64,000 nucleotides of DNA from Sphingomonadales bacterium UBA656 (GTDB lineage Bacteria > Pseudomonadota > Alphaproteobacteria > Sphingomonadales > Sphingomonadaceae). The position numbers and the translations under genes were made by a program. The DNA lies in contig DBOC01000006.1 of NCBI GenBank assembly GCA_002299895.1, positions 124,001 to 188,000 of the forward strand, read 5' to 3'. Below the pieces are notes generated by a model. It worked only from the letters and a program-made list of their open reading frames with translations. It was not told the origin of the DNA and searched no databases. This document shows positions 9,485 to 18,067 of this stretch, in pieces (within the stretch, counting starts at the first letter, position 1; every line of letters begins with the position of its first letter).

Positions 9485-10198
9485 TTACCGCGAGTCCACC
9501 AGAACTATTTCGGCGTCCTCGATTGCGCTTATGGTGACCGTCCCTTCGCCGATGGCCACGCCATCGCGGGCATGGGCTCGCTGACCATCAATTTCAATCG
9601 CGCCAGTTGCAGGCACCATATAGGCATGACGATTTGCGCCAATGGCATATGCCAGGCTGTCGCCCGTTTTGATTGTGGCGCCAAGGACGCGGGCGTCGGT
9701 GCGGATGGACAGGGCGTCATCATCTTCGTCAAAGCCGCTGGCAAGGATTTGCCATGCGCCCGCGCGGTCACTCTTGGGGAATGGCTTTGCCCCCCAACTT
9801 GGCTCACCGCCGGTCCTATTTGGTATGATCCAGATTTGGAACAAGGTGGTGGGTTCATTCTCCAGATTATATTCTGCATGCCGGATGCCACTGCCTGCGC
9901 TCATGACTTGGACATCGCCAACCGCCGTGCGTCCTTCATTACCCAGGCTGTCCTTGTGCGTGATGGCGCCAGTGCGGACATATGTGATGATCTCCATGTC
10001 GGCATGTGGATGTGGCGGGAAGCCTGACTGCGGCGCAATCACGTCGTCATTCCAGACACGTATTGCACCCCAATTCATCCGTGCAGCGTCGTGATAATTG
10101 CCGAATGAAAAATGGTGATGCGCGTCAAGCCAGCCATGGTTTGCAGCGCCTAGCGTTGCAAAGGGTCGAATTTCAAATTTCGCTTTTGCGTCAGTCAT
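9485..10198 (-). CDS. Pirin family bicupin
   Basis: Pirin-like iron-binding bicupin, 237 residues, of the YhhW type; bacterial members include quercetin dioxygenases and redox regulators, so the role is open. Seen in the N-terminal cupin: HHHFSFGNYHD, FPPHPHADMEIITYV (the His-His-Glu metal ligands) and SAGSGIRHAEYN (fourth His). The C-terminal cupin lacks a clear metal set, as usual. Start taken at the ATG at 10198; a GTG at 10207 would add three residues. Divergent from ctrA across a 413-base gap. Confidence 0.88.
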   Translation of the reverse strand: MTDAKAKFEIRPFATLGAANHGWLDAHHHFSFGNYHDAARMNWGAIRVWNDDVIAPQSGFPPHPHADMEIITYVRTGAITHKDSLGNEGRTAVGDVQVMSAGSGIRHAEYNLENEPTTLFQIWIIPNRTGGEPSWGAKPFPKSDRAGAWQILASGFDEDDDALSIRTDARVLGATIKTGDSLAYAIGANRHAYMVPATGAIEIDGQRAHARDGVAIGEGTVTISAIEDAEIVLVDSR

Positions 10199-10207
10199 CT
10201 CGACCAC

Positions 10208-10611
10208 TTTATCATCAGGATGTTTTTCATGAAGCCAAGATAATGCACGATATTGGTATTTAAATAGAAAAGTGAAAACATGATGGGTGCCTTGACCGAT
10301 TTTTTGTCCGCCTAACTGGAGTGGGGGTTATAATGACTGCCGTTAAATCTTCGTCGCCGCAAATATGTTTCTTTGGCTTCCGACGTTAATTTCCATAAAT
10401 GTTACAAACTATGCATCAAAATTTACATTTTTGTTAAATCTGTAACCCTTGGAAAAACGTCATTTTTTGTTACAAAAATATCATAAGTCATGAAAATAAA
10501 AGAATTAATTCAAAATTCACCTTTTAAGTTGAGCCCCCTTATGGTTAATAAAGTTAGAGGCATTGCTGGATTAAGTCGCGCGAATTTTGGGGTTTGAAAA
10601 AGGGGGTGCCC
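10208..10611 (+). promoter_or_regulatory. AT-rich control region upstream of ctrA
   Basis: About 400 bases without a gene. The stretch 10380-10570 is markedly AT-rich compared with the surrounding genes and has several TTAA elements (for example 10434, 10505 and 10528 areas) but no clean TTAA-N7-TTAA full CtrA site that I could find. A palindrome TTTTTGT-T-ACAAAAA lies at 10464-10478, and a related GTTACAAA occurs near 10399. Likely holds the ctrA promoters. Confidence 0.5.
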
Positions 10612-11313
10612 ATGCGTGTTCTATTGATTGAAGATGAACCTACTACGGCGAAAGCCATTGAAATGATGCTCTTGGCAGAAGGGTTTAATGTCTACACGGC
10701 AGTCTCAGGTGACGAAGGTCTCGATCTAGGCATGCTCTATGATTATGACGTCATATTGCTCGATTTGAACTTGCCCGACATGCATGGCTATGACGTATTG
10801 AAAAAACTGCGTGTTGCGAAAGTGCCGACGCCAGTGCTGGTTCTCTCAGGCATTAGTGAGATGGACAGCAAGATCCGTTCCTTCGGCTTTGGCGCCGATG
10901 ATTATGTCACGAAGCCATTTCATCGCGGCGAATTGGTCGCGCGTATTCACGCGGTTGTGCGACGCTCCAAGGGGCATTCGCAGTCCGTTGTCCGCACCGG
11001 CAAATTGTCAGTTAACCTCGACGGCAAAACGGTTGAAGTCGATGGCAGCCGCGTACATCTTACGGGCAAGGAATATGCGATGCTTGAATTGTTGAGCCTG
11101 CGCAAAGGCATGACGCTAACCAAGGAAATGTTTCTGAATCATTTATATGGCGGCATGGACGAACCTGAACTGAAAATCATCGATGTCTTCATCTGCAAAC
11201 TTCGCAAGAAATTGGCGCTGGCCACTGGCGGTGAAAATTACATCGAAACAGTGTGGGGCCGTGGCTATGCCTTGCGCGATTTGGACAATGAGGAACCGCC
11301 GCTCGTCGCCTGA
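10612..11313 (+). CDS. ctrA: Cell-cycle response regulator CtrA
   Basis: OmpR/PhoB-family master regulator of the alphaproteobacterial cell cycle. 233 residues: receiver domain 1-120 with acidic pocket IEDE (7-9), phospho-acceptor Asp51 in ILLDLNLPDMHGYD, Thr/Ser switch LVLSG and Lys in DDYVTKPFHRGEL. The winged-helix domain follows (~130-233) with the LTGKEYAMLELLSLRKG and KIIDVFICKLRKKL segments characteristic of CtrA. Start at ATG 10612, preceded by GGGGGTG; a longer frame from 10594 has no support. In the family it is activated by CckA-ChpT phosphorelay. Stands alone, between a pirin and a secreted peptidase. Confidence 0.95.
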   Translation: MRVLLIEDEPTTAKAIEMMLLAEGFNVYTAVSGDEGLDLGMLYDYDVILLDLNLPDMHGYDVLKKLRVAKVPTPVLVLSGISEMDSKIRSFGFGADDYVTKPFHRGELVARIHAVVRRSKGHSQSVVRTGKLSVNLDGKTVEVDGSRVHLTGKEYAMLELLSLRKGMTLTKEMFLNHLYGGMDEPELKIIDVFICKLRKKLALATGGENYIETVWGRGYALRDLDNEEPPLVA

Positions 11314-11359
11314 AGCGACCTCATACACAACTGATGGCTGCAGCTCAGGCTTTTGAGGC

Positions 11360-12685
11360 TTAACGTCGTGGCGGTAGGCCAGCGAAAGTGATCGTGCTTT
11401 CCGCGCCTTTCGCACTTAACGCACTTACACCAACAAAATGATCATCAACGATCACGCCTTCTAGGACCGTTTCGGTTCCCTGCACGTCACGGACAACGGT
11501 CCAATCCTGCGCATCGGCGCGGCGCTGATATATGCGATAATATTGCGCGCCGGGGCTTGCATCCCATGTGACAGTGGTGTTGGAGGTGACCGCACCGCCC
11601 AATATCGCAGATGCCGGTGCCGGTGGGGCATCGGCCAATGCAGCCGCCGTCAGAACATTTAACATCGTCACCTTAGCCAAATAGGCAAAGTCCATTTTGT
11701 CCACGGTGTCGCCATATTCGATGCCATTTTCGGTGCGCAGATCCTGATGCTGATGATGATAATTCTCGACGCCGACGGTGTAACGGATCGCCGGAAAGCC
11801 CAGTTCTAGCGCGGGTAAATGATCACCGCCGCGCGCAAAGCGGTCAGGGCGGCGGACGCCAAAGACATCCAGTGTCACATCCGGATAAGCTTTAGCCGCA
11901 ACCTTGTCGGCGTAACGCATCAGCGAACGACTTGGCCCATCATCTTCACCACCACTGTTGCGCCGGGCCATCTGCCCAGCCAGATCTTCGGAGGCGCGAA
12001 TGCCTTCGCTGAAGACCCGCACGACATTTTCAACCTTGCGCCCGTCGGTACCGAGCGTACCTCCTACAATATCATTGTTCAACATGGCGCTGACTTTCCA
12101 GCCACGTTCCTTGGCTGTTTCAGCGAGCAGCCGCCCACCCATCAGGCCCTGTTCTTCGCCCGACAGCAAAGCAAAGACGATGGTCGCCTCATTTTGTGGC
12201 TGTTGAGACATGATACGCGCCGCCTCCATCACCAAGGCGCTACCCGAACCGTCGTCATTTGCCCCTGGGGCGTCCTTGGTGAAATCCATCACGTCGGAAA
12301 CACGGCTGTCGATATGTCCGGCGATAATGATGACATGGTCCCAGCCCATTTTGCCGGGCTTGATTGCCAGCACATCAACAATATTGACGCCGTTTGGAAC
12401 GCGCGGGCCGGACATGTTACGTTCAAGCAATTCGGTCTGTAGGCAGCCGTTGCACGCCTTGGCCATTTTTTGAAATTCATTGTGCGCCCATTTGCGGGCG
12501 GCACCGATGCCGCGTTTAGGGTCCGTTGCCGATGACAAGGTATGGCGCGTGCCAAAGCTGACGAGTTTTTCAACGTCAGCTTTCAGGCGCTCTTGCTGCG
12601 GCTTGCCTTGCGCATGGGTGTGCGCCATTGCCGGAAAAGCCAAACCAATGGCAATTATGCCCGTCAGCGCGTGTAATTTCTTCAT
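11360..12685 (-). CDS. Secreted M28 family metallopeptidase with C-terminal FN3-like domain
   Basis: Zinc aminopeptidase-like protein, 441 residues. Signal peptide MKKLHALTGIIAIGLAFPAMAHTHA. Metal ligands of M28 are visible: His in IIAGHIDS, Asp in APGANDDGSGS, catalytic Glu pair in LLSGEEQGL, Asp in MLNNDIVGG and the late His in NYHHQHQD. From about residue 365 a beta-rich domain follows (TTVTWDASPGAQYYRIYQRR), resembling fibronectin type III, often an adhesion or positioning module in secreted enzymes. Periplasmic or extracellular; substrate unknown. Its 3' end points at the 3' end of ctrA. Confidence 0.88.
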   Translation of the reverse strand: MKKLHALTGIIAIGLAFPAMAHTHAQGKPQQERLKADVEKLVSFGTRHTLSSATDPKRGIGAARKWAHNEFQKMAKACNGCLQTELLERNMSGPRVPNGVNIVDVLAIKPGKMGWDHVIIIAGHIDSRVSDVMDFTKDAPGANDDGSGSALVMEAARIMSQQPQNEATIVFALLSGEEQGLMGGRLLAETAKERGWKVSAMLNNDIVGGTLGTDGRKVENVVRVFSEGIRASEDLAGQMARRNSGGEDDGPSRSLMRYADKVAAKAYPDVTLDVFGVRRPDRFARGGDHLPALELGFPAIRYTVGVENYHHQHQDLRTENGIEYGDTVDKMDFAYLAKVTMLNVLTAAALADAPPAPASAILGGAVTSNTTVTWDASPGAQYYRIYQRRADAQDWTVVRDVQGTETVLEGVIVDDHFVGVSALSAKGAESTITFAGLPPRR

Positions 12686-12727
12686 TATAGTTCCTGTCCC
12701 ATGTCGTCCGGCGCCGTAAGGATCTGT

Positions 12728-13891
12728 TTAGCTTTCCACAGCGAACGTCAATCCAGCATTTTTCTGCAACCGGTCCACAAGCTGCTCGCCCAAGGCCGCC
12801 CCGGGTGTTGTCACGCCGCCGGGACCATTATGGGCGCATAAGGCAATCGCGGTTTCGCTGATCATCTTGCTGGTCGAACCATAGCCGGGATCACGATCGC
12901 CCTTCACGCTGAAACGCGCCGTGCGGGCATCGGGATATTCTGCGACGAACAATATGTCATAAAAGCCGGTATAACGTTCTTCTTTGGTGGGGCCTTCGCC
13001 GGGCTTCGGATCATCCGCGCCACCCATCATCGGGGTGGAGGCGACATGTTTGGCAATGGCCTCACCCTGCTCGCCGGGGCCCGTCAGTATCATTTCATCA
13101 TAGACAAAATCAGCGCCGTAAGCATGGCCCAGCAAATGGTTGGTGCGATGGACATTTTTGGTGTTGATTGGCGCCATCACGAAATTGGTCGCCCAACTGC
13201 CGAGGCTTTCATCATATTCGGGCTTGTTGCCCGCAGGTTGCGGCGGGCCAGCAAAATCGGCGGACAGGCTGAACGGATTAGTTAGATAGCCGATGACCGC
13301 AGGGTCCTTGGAAGCGGCGGCCATGGTTGCTTTTAGGCTGGCTGCGGTGCCGCCTGAAAAAGTGCCCTTCATCGCCCGCACACGGCCTTTCACCCGCGGC
13401 GCAGGTGCGCCAAATGTCGCAACGCAATGCTTTTGCAGCATTAACACGCCCAAGTCGAAGGGGATGGAATCAAAGCCGGCGGAAAATACGATCCGCGCGC
13501 CCGAAGCTTTTGCGGCGGCATCATGCTGGTCGATTTTCTGGCGCATCCATGCAGGCTCGCCGCATAAATCGGTATAGTCGGTGCCATTGGCTACACAGGC
13601 GGCGACAAGCTCATTTCCATATAGCTGATAAGGGCCAACCGTCGTCAACACGACTTTCGTGCGCTTAACCATTGCATCGAGCGTATCGGGGTCAGACGCA
13701 TCGGCCACAATCAATGGCGTGTCTGCCGCCGCACCAATCAGGTCGCGTACTTCCGCCAGCTTATCGGCGCTGCGTCCCGCCATTGCCCATTTCAGGCCAT
13801 TTTTGTCCTTCAGATATTCGGCGACCAAACGACCAGTATAGCCCGTCGCGCCATAGACAATGATATCGAATTCGCGGTTTTCAGCTGGCAT
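12728..13891 (-). CDS. Saccharopine dehydrogenase-like NAD(P)-binding protein
   Basis: 387 residues. N-terminal Rossmann motif IIVYGATGYTGRLVAEYL, then TTVGPYQLYGNELVAAC and CGEPAWMRQKID, matching the saccharopine-dehydrogenase-like group that includes mycobacterial trans-acting enoyl reductases; FSAGFDSIPFDLGV is another shared segment. It is not a lysine-pathway saccharopine dehydrogenase by length or context. Function is unassigned, perhaps lipid-related. GGGAGAG lies seven bases before the ATG. Followed by the M28 peptidase gene 42 bases downstream. Confidence 0.82.
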   Translation of the reverse strand: MPAENREFDIIVYGATGYTGRLVAEYLKDKNGLKWAMAGRSADKLAEVRDLIGAAADTPLIVADASDPDTLDAMVKRTKVVLTTVGPYQLYGNELVAACVANGTDYTDLCGEPAWMRQKIDQHDAAAKASGARIVFSAGFDSIPFDLGVLMLQKHCVATFGAPAPRVKGRVRAMKGTFSGGTAASLKATMAAASKDPAVIGYLTNPFSLSADFAGPPQPAGNKPEYDESLGSWATNFVMAPINTKNVHRTNHLLGHAYGADFVYDEMILTGPGEQGEAIAKHVASTPMMGGADDPKPGEGPTKEERYTGFYDILFVAEYPDARTARFSVKGDRDPGYGSTSKMISETAIALCAHNGPGGVTTPGAALGEQLVDRLQKNAGLTFAVES

Positions 13892-14019
13892 GTTTCTCTC
13901 CCGAAAAATTGGTTGAATAATCGATGCTCAAAAACGCGCGATGAGTCGACCAAAATCGCATCGGCAAATACAAGATGCCTTAGTTTAATCTATCGACAAC
14001 AAGGCCGTTGGTAAGCAGC

Positions 14020-14574
14020 CTACAGCTTGGGCAAGGTAACCCCACGCTGGCCCATATATTTGCCTGCACGGTCGGCGTAGCTGGTTTCGCAGGGCTGCTC
14101 GCCTTTTAGAAACAGAAACTGGCATGCGCCTTCATTGGCATAGATTTTGGCTGGCAAGGGCGTCGTGTTGCTGAACTCCAGTGTCACATGGCCTTCCCAG
14201 CCGGGTTCCAATGGCGTCACGTTGACGATAATGCCGCAGCGGGCATAAGTGCTTTTGCCCAAGCAGATGACCAGGACATCGCGCGGTATACGGAAATATT
14301 CGACGGTGCGCGCTAAAGCAAAGCTGTTGGGCGGGATGATGCAGACATCGGTCTTACGATCCACGAAGCTTTTCGGATCAAATTCCTTTGGGTCGACGAT
14401 TGAGCTATCGACATTGGTGAAAATCTTGAACTCGTCCGCCACGCGTGCGTCATAGCCATATGAGGAGAGGCCATAGCTGATGCAGCCATCACGGCGTTGA
14501 GCCTCAACAAAGGGCTCAATCATACCGGTTGCTTGGGCTTGCTCGCGGATCCAGATGTCGGACAAGATGGACAT
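14020..14574 (-). CDS. dcd: dCTP deaminase
   Basis: Converts dCTP to dUTP, feeding dTMP synthesis. 184 residues, usual length. Seen: SYGLSSYGYDARV near residue 35, KSTYARCGIIVNVTPLEPGWEGHVTLEFSN containing the catalytic Glu of the EGHxTLE motif (given in pieces of the same stretch), and AKIYANEGACQFLFL. GGGAGAGAAT precedes the ATG. The neighbouring minus-strand cytidine deaminase gene (cdd) ends 101 bases upstream, so two pyrimidine deamination genes sit together. Confidence 0.95.
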   Translation of the reverse strand: MSILSDIWIREQAQATGMIEPFVEAQRRDGCISYGLSSYGYDARVADEFKIFTNVDSSIVDPKEFDPKSFVDRKTDVCIIPPNSFALARTVEYFRIPRDVLVICLGKSTYARCGIIVNVTPLEPGWEGHVTLEFSNTTPLPAKIYANEGACQFLFLKGEQPCETSYADRAGKYMGQRGVTLPKL

Positions 14575-14638
14575 ATTCTCTCCCTATTACGCGCTCCGCT
14601 TTTGCCGTTTTGCGATAGGCATGCAAGTGGCGGGCATG

Positions 14639-14668
14639 AAAAAATTGTGCGTATCTCGGCGACGAGAT
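14639..14668 (-). terminator. Weak terminator candidate downstream of cdd
   Basis: On the minus strand a perfect 6-pair stem ATCTCG-TCGC-CGAGAT (14653-14668) is followed after eight bases by a run of six T (14644-14639). The gap between stem and T-run is long for an intrinsic terminator. Confidence 0.35.
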
Positions 14669-14675
14669 GCCCGAG

Positions 14676-15107
14676 CTATTTTAAGTTGGCTGGACCAAAG
14701 CCGTGTGGCAACAGCTCAGACAAACGAAATGTCATATAGCCCGTCGCATGGGCGCAGTGCACCGGAATGTCGGTCTTGGTAAGGTCCGCCACTTCCTTGA
14801 TAATCTGACGGCAACGGCCGCATGGCGTAATGGGTTCCGCTGCTGTGCCCACATGTCCGGCTAAGCCGCCTGCGACCGCAATCTCCCGGATCGCCTGCAA
14901 TTGCCCGTCACTATTGGCTTTCGAAATGGCGACGGTTTCGGCACATAAGGTCATGCCATAGCTTGCATTTTCAAAGTTGCTGCCGGTCACAATCTGGCCG
15001 TTGTCGAGCAACAAAGCCGCGCCCACATGAAAGTTGGAATAAGGCGCATAAGCGGTCTTGGCGGCGTCAATCGCGGCGTTGACCAAGCTTTGTGTCTTAG
15101 CGCTCAT
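14676..15107 (-). CDS. cdd: Cytidine deaminase
   Basis: Deaminates cytidine/deoxycytidine in pyrimidine salvage. 143 residues, the short homotetrameric type. Zinc motifs visible: CAE in GMTLCAETVAI (nucleophilic water activation) and PCGRCRQ. SNFENASYG is the substrate-binding segment. Start set at the ATG at 15107, whose ATGA overlaps the stop of the GH25-like gene; the longer frame to 15185 would run deep into that gene. Translational coupling with a cell-wall-type protein is odd but clear. Confidence 0.93.
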   Translation of the reverse strand: MSAKTQSLVNAAIDAAKTAYAPYSNFHVGAALLLDNGQIVTGSNFENASYGMTLCAETVAISKANSDGQLQAIREIAVAGGLAGHVGTAAEPITPCGRCRQIIKEVADLTKTDIPVHCAHATGYMTFRLSELLPHGFGPANLK

Positions 15108-15790
15108 TTGCGTACCACGACCCAGCGCACAGCGCCATCGATACCGCTGACGCGGCGCTGCGTGTTGGCGGTCCACATCACCCACGGCCTAGCGGAATAA
15201 TCGGGCGAAATACCGTTGCCTTCAAGCCAGATGTTACGGTCAATCGACTTGCTCACTTGATATTCCTCTTCGAAATCGGGTGTTAGCAACAGGATTGCCG
15301 GAGTCCCGCTATGCGCCTCAATTTGGTTCAGGAAAGTCCCTAATTCTGCCAAAATCAAGGCCCGATTCGGGCGGCTGTCGCAGCCTTCCGTGAAATCCAT
15401 TTGCACTGCCGGTGGCAATGCGCGGTCGTTGCGGGGCACGCTGGTGATAAACATCGTCGCTTGCTCGGACGCCGACCGGCACAAGTCAAAATGATGCAGC
15501 GCGCCAAAGCGAATGCCGGCTTCCTGCACCGCTGCTAGATTGGCTTGAAACTGCGGGTCGCGACCGCGCGCGCCTTCAACGGCCGTAATATAAGCAAAAT
15601 CAACACCCGTTGCGCCCAATTCCGACCATCTGGGTTGACCGTTGCTTTCATTCGCAACGATACCCTGCACGGGATAGTCGTCGCGCGATGGCGCCCAGCC
15701 GGTGACATAGGTCCACGCCGCATAGCTCAACGCAGCCAAGCCCAATAGCGGCACGCCCCAGCGGACCAATTTGCGATTTCTCCCTAGCAT
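15104..15790 (-). CDS. GH25-like (lysozyme-fold) protein with altered active site
   Basis: 228 residues with an N-terminal membrane anchor or signal (VRWGVPLLGLAALSYAAWTYV). The remainder follows the GH25 muramidase pattern: VQGIVANESNGQPRW, GVDFAYITAVEGARGRDPQF, AGIRFGALHHFDLC and LPPAVQMDFTEGC. However the first catalytic-site segment, normally GIDVS, reads GIVAN (Asp replaced), and the DxE pair reads DFTE. So either a divergent enzyme or a non-hydrolytic wall-binding protein. GGGGTC precedes the ATG. Operon with cdd by ATGA overlap. Confidence 0.75.
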   Translation of the reverse strand: MLGRNRKLVRWGVPLLGLAALSYAAWTYVTGWAPSRDDYPVQGIVANESNGQPRWSELGATGVDFAYITAVEGARGRDPQFQANLAAVQEAGIRFGALHHFDLCRSASEQATMFITSVPRNDRALPPAVQMDFTEGCDSRPNRALILAELGTFLNQIEAHSGTPAILLLTPDFEEEYQVSKSIDRNIWLEGNGISPDYSARPWVMWTANTQRRVSGIDGAVRWVVVRK

Positions 15791-15876
15791 GGGACCCCGT
15801 TTAAACCTTTTGATTCGGTTACATTATTAGGCCCTCCGACCTTGCGAAGTCGAGAGCCGTTGTGTTGATCGGGCTG

Positions 15877-16359
15877 CTACGCCTTGATGTGCAATACGCA
15901 GATAAGCGTAAACAGTCGGCGGGCGGTGGGAAAATCCACTTCCACTTTACCGTCCAAGCGCTCCATCAACAATTCAGCCGCCTCATTATGCACGCCACGC
16001 CGTGCCATATCGATCGTTTCAATTTCCGCTGCGCTGGCCTTGCGAATGGCTTGATAATAGCTGTCGCAGATGGCGAAATAATCCTTCACGGTACGCCGAA
16101 AACGCCCGAGACCCAGCACCAAGGTTTCGTGCGGCATTCCATCTTCACGGCGGATATCGAGGATGAGGCGGCCTTCTGCGACGCTGATGCATAAATGATA
16201 TGGCCCCGCATAGCCGTCGCCCATGTCGCGCAGCGGCTTGAAGAAATTATCTTCAATCAAGTCGAAAATGGCGACGCGGCGTTCCTGTTCAATATCGGCG
16301 TTACGCCGCAGGATTGTTGCTTCGTCCAGTTCAACTTTGATGATGCGCGGGTCCGCCAT
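15877..16359 (-). CDS. UPF0262 family protein
   Basis: 160-residue cytoplasmic protein of the uncharacterised UPF0262 family, which is largely confined to alphaproteobacteria. Recognised by RIIKVELDEATILRRN, ERRVAIFDLIEDNFF, PYHLCISVAEGRLILDIR and LGRFRRTVKDYFAICDSYYQAI (partial quotes). No catalytic motif is evident. It diverges from dnaB with a 148-base spacer. Function unknown. Confidence 0.88.
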   Translation of the reverse strand: MADPRIIKVELDEATILRRNADIEQERRVAIFDLIEDNFFKPLRDMGDGYAGPYHLCISVAEGRLILDIRREDGMPHETLVLGLGRFRRTVKDYFAICDSYYQAIRKASAAEIETIDMARRGVHNEAAELLMERLDGKVEVDFPTARRLFTLICVLHIKA

Positions 16360-16420
16360 GATGCTGTGTTAGCTTGAGATATTTTTGGGGCAAGGGGTTA
16401 ACGAGATACGAGCGACTGGG

Positions 16421-16441
16421 TTGTGCATAATATTGTCCACA
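16421..16441 (+). promoter_or_regulatory. Two DnaA-box-like sites upstream of dnaB
   Basis: TTGTCCACA at 16433-16441 differs by one base from the consensus DnaA box TTATCCACA. TTGTGCATA at 16421-16429 is a weaker match, 12 bases away on the same strand. They lie 67-87 bases before the dnaB ATG. By eye only. Confidence 0.4.
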
Positions 16442-16507
16442 GCCATATCCCCGCACTTCTTTTTTTGCCCCCCTTGCAGCGCAGGACGTGGTAAAGGATA
16501 GGGAGTT

Positions 16508-17992
16508 ATGGCCGAATTGATCAGACTTGCCGCAGCGAATGAAGCTGACCCCCAACGCTTACCGCGCAATATTGAAGCGGAGGCTGCGTTTTTGGGCGCT
16601 ATCCTCATCGACAACCGCATCATTGAAGATGTATCGATCAAACTGCAGCCGGACCATTTTTTTGAACCGCTACATGGGCGGATTTTTGAACAAATCCTGC
16701 GCCTCATAGACCGCAACATGTTGGTCACGCCGGTTACGCTGAAGCCATTTTTCGAAGCGGATGAGGCGATGCGCGAACTTGGCGGGCCAGGTTATCTTAT
16801 TAAACTCACGGCCGATGGCGCCGGCCTGATCGGCGCGCGCGACTTTGCCCAGCAAATTTACGATCTGGCATTGCTGCGCGAGCTGGTCACAGTGGGTCGG
16901 ACTTTGGTCGACAATGCGCTCGACACCAGCGAGAGCGTAGACCCCAAAGGACAGATTGAGGCCGCCGAAAGCGCGCTATACAAGGTAGCCGAGGGCGAAG
17001 GTGAAACCGGCTCAATGAAGAGCTTTTTGCAGGCGTCGACCGAGGCGATCAGTAATGTCGCAAAGGCGCTTAACTCGGGTGGCAGCCTTTCGGGTATCAC
17101 CACCGGCCTCAGCAGCATCAATTCCAAATGCGGCGGTTTGCACAATTCCGACCTTGTGATTTTGGCTGGACGTCCCGGCATGGGCAAGACATCGCTGGCC
17201 ACCAATATCGCGTTTAACGCTGCGCGGCGTTGGGTTCAGGAGCGTGAAGACGGGATCGAAGAATCCAAGGGGTCCGGTGCAAAAGTTGCGTTTTTCAGCC
17301 TTGAAATGTCCGCGGACCAGTTGGCGACACGTATCTTGGCCGAGCAATCGGGGATTAGTTCTGAATTGCTGCGTATGGGTAAAATTTCCCGTGATGATTT
17401 CCGGGAGCTTTCGCGCGCGTCGCGCGAGTTGCAGGAATTGCCGCTTTTCATCGATGATACGCCGGCACTAACGATCGCAGCCTTGCGCACCCGTGCTCGG
17501 CGGTTGCAGCGCCGGCATGGAATCGGCCTTATTGTTGTGGACTATTTGCAGCTACTGCAGGGATCAAGCCGCGCGAGTGACAACCGCGTTAATGAGATTT
17601 CCGAGATCAGCCGGGGTCTGAAGACGCTGGCGAAAGAATTGAGTATTCCTGTGGTTGCACTGTCGCAGCTGAGCCGTGCGGTCGAACAGCGCGAAGATAA
17701 GACACCGATGTTGTCCGATTTACGTGAATCGGGTTCAATCGAGCAGGACGCCGATATGGTCTGGTTTGTCTACCGCGAAGATTATTATGAGCTGATGAAA
17801 AAACCCGATGAGGGCACGCCTGCATTCGAGGCTTGGAACGAAAAAATGGAGCGGATCCACGGCATCGCCGAACTGATCATCTCCAAACAACGCCATGGTT
17901 CGACTGGGCGTGTCCGGATGAAGTTCGAATCTAAGATCACGCGCTTTAGCGACTTGGCCGATGATCAATATGCCGATGCGGGATATGATTGA
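16508..17992 (+). CDS. dnaB: Replicative DNA helicase DnaB
   Basis: Hexameric 5'-3' helicase of the replication fork, 494 residues. N-terminal primase-interacting domain (PRNIEAEAAFLGAILIDNRI, ~20-40), linker, then RecA-like ATPase with Walker A GRPGMGKTS at residues 221-229, SLEMSADQLATRILAE, Walker B-type LIVVDYLQLL and the arginine-finger region KELSIPVVALSQLSR. No intein. GGGAG lies four bases upstream of the ATG. An eight-base pair GCAAGGGG/CCCCTTGC flanks the leader. Confidence 0.96.
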   Translation: MAELIRLAAANEADPQRLPRNIEAEAAFLGAILIDNRIIEDVSIKLQPDHFFEPLHGRIFEQILRLIDRNMLVTPVTLKPFFEADEAMRELGGPGYLIKLTADGAGLIGARDFAQQIYDLALLRELVTVGRTLVDNALDTSESVDPKGQIEAAESALYKVAEGEGETGSMKSFLQASTEAISNVAKALNSGGSLSGITTGLSSINSKCGGLHNSDLVILAGRPGMGKTSLATNIAFNAARRWVQEREDGIEESKGSGAKVAFFSLEMSADQLATRILAEQSGISSELLRMGKISRDDFRELSRASRELQELPLFIDDTPALTIAALRTRARRLQRRHGIGLIVVDYLQLLQGSSRASDNRVNEISEISRGLKTLAKELSIPVVALSQLSRAVEQREDKTPMLSDLRESGSIEQDADMVWFVYREDYYELMKKPDEGTPAFEAWNEKMERIHGIAELIISKQRHGSTGRVRMKFESKITRFSDLADDQYADAGYD

Positions 17993-18067
17993 GGCGGTAT
18001 TTAGAACGTAGGGCCATTCAAAAACCGCGTTACCCCGAAAAAAATTCAAGGTGACGAAGTAGGCGGC

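Noticed and set aside
12728..13891. Lysine-pathway saccharopine dehydrogenase
   Set aside because: Shares only the NAD(P)-binding fold; length and internal motifs match the enoyl-reductase-like group.
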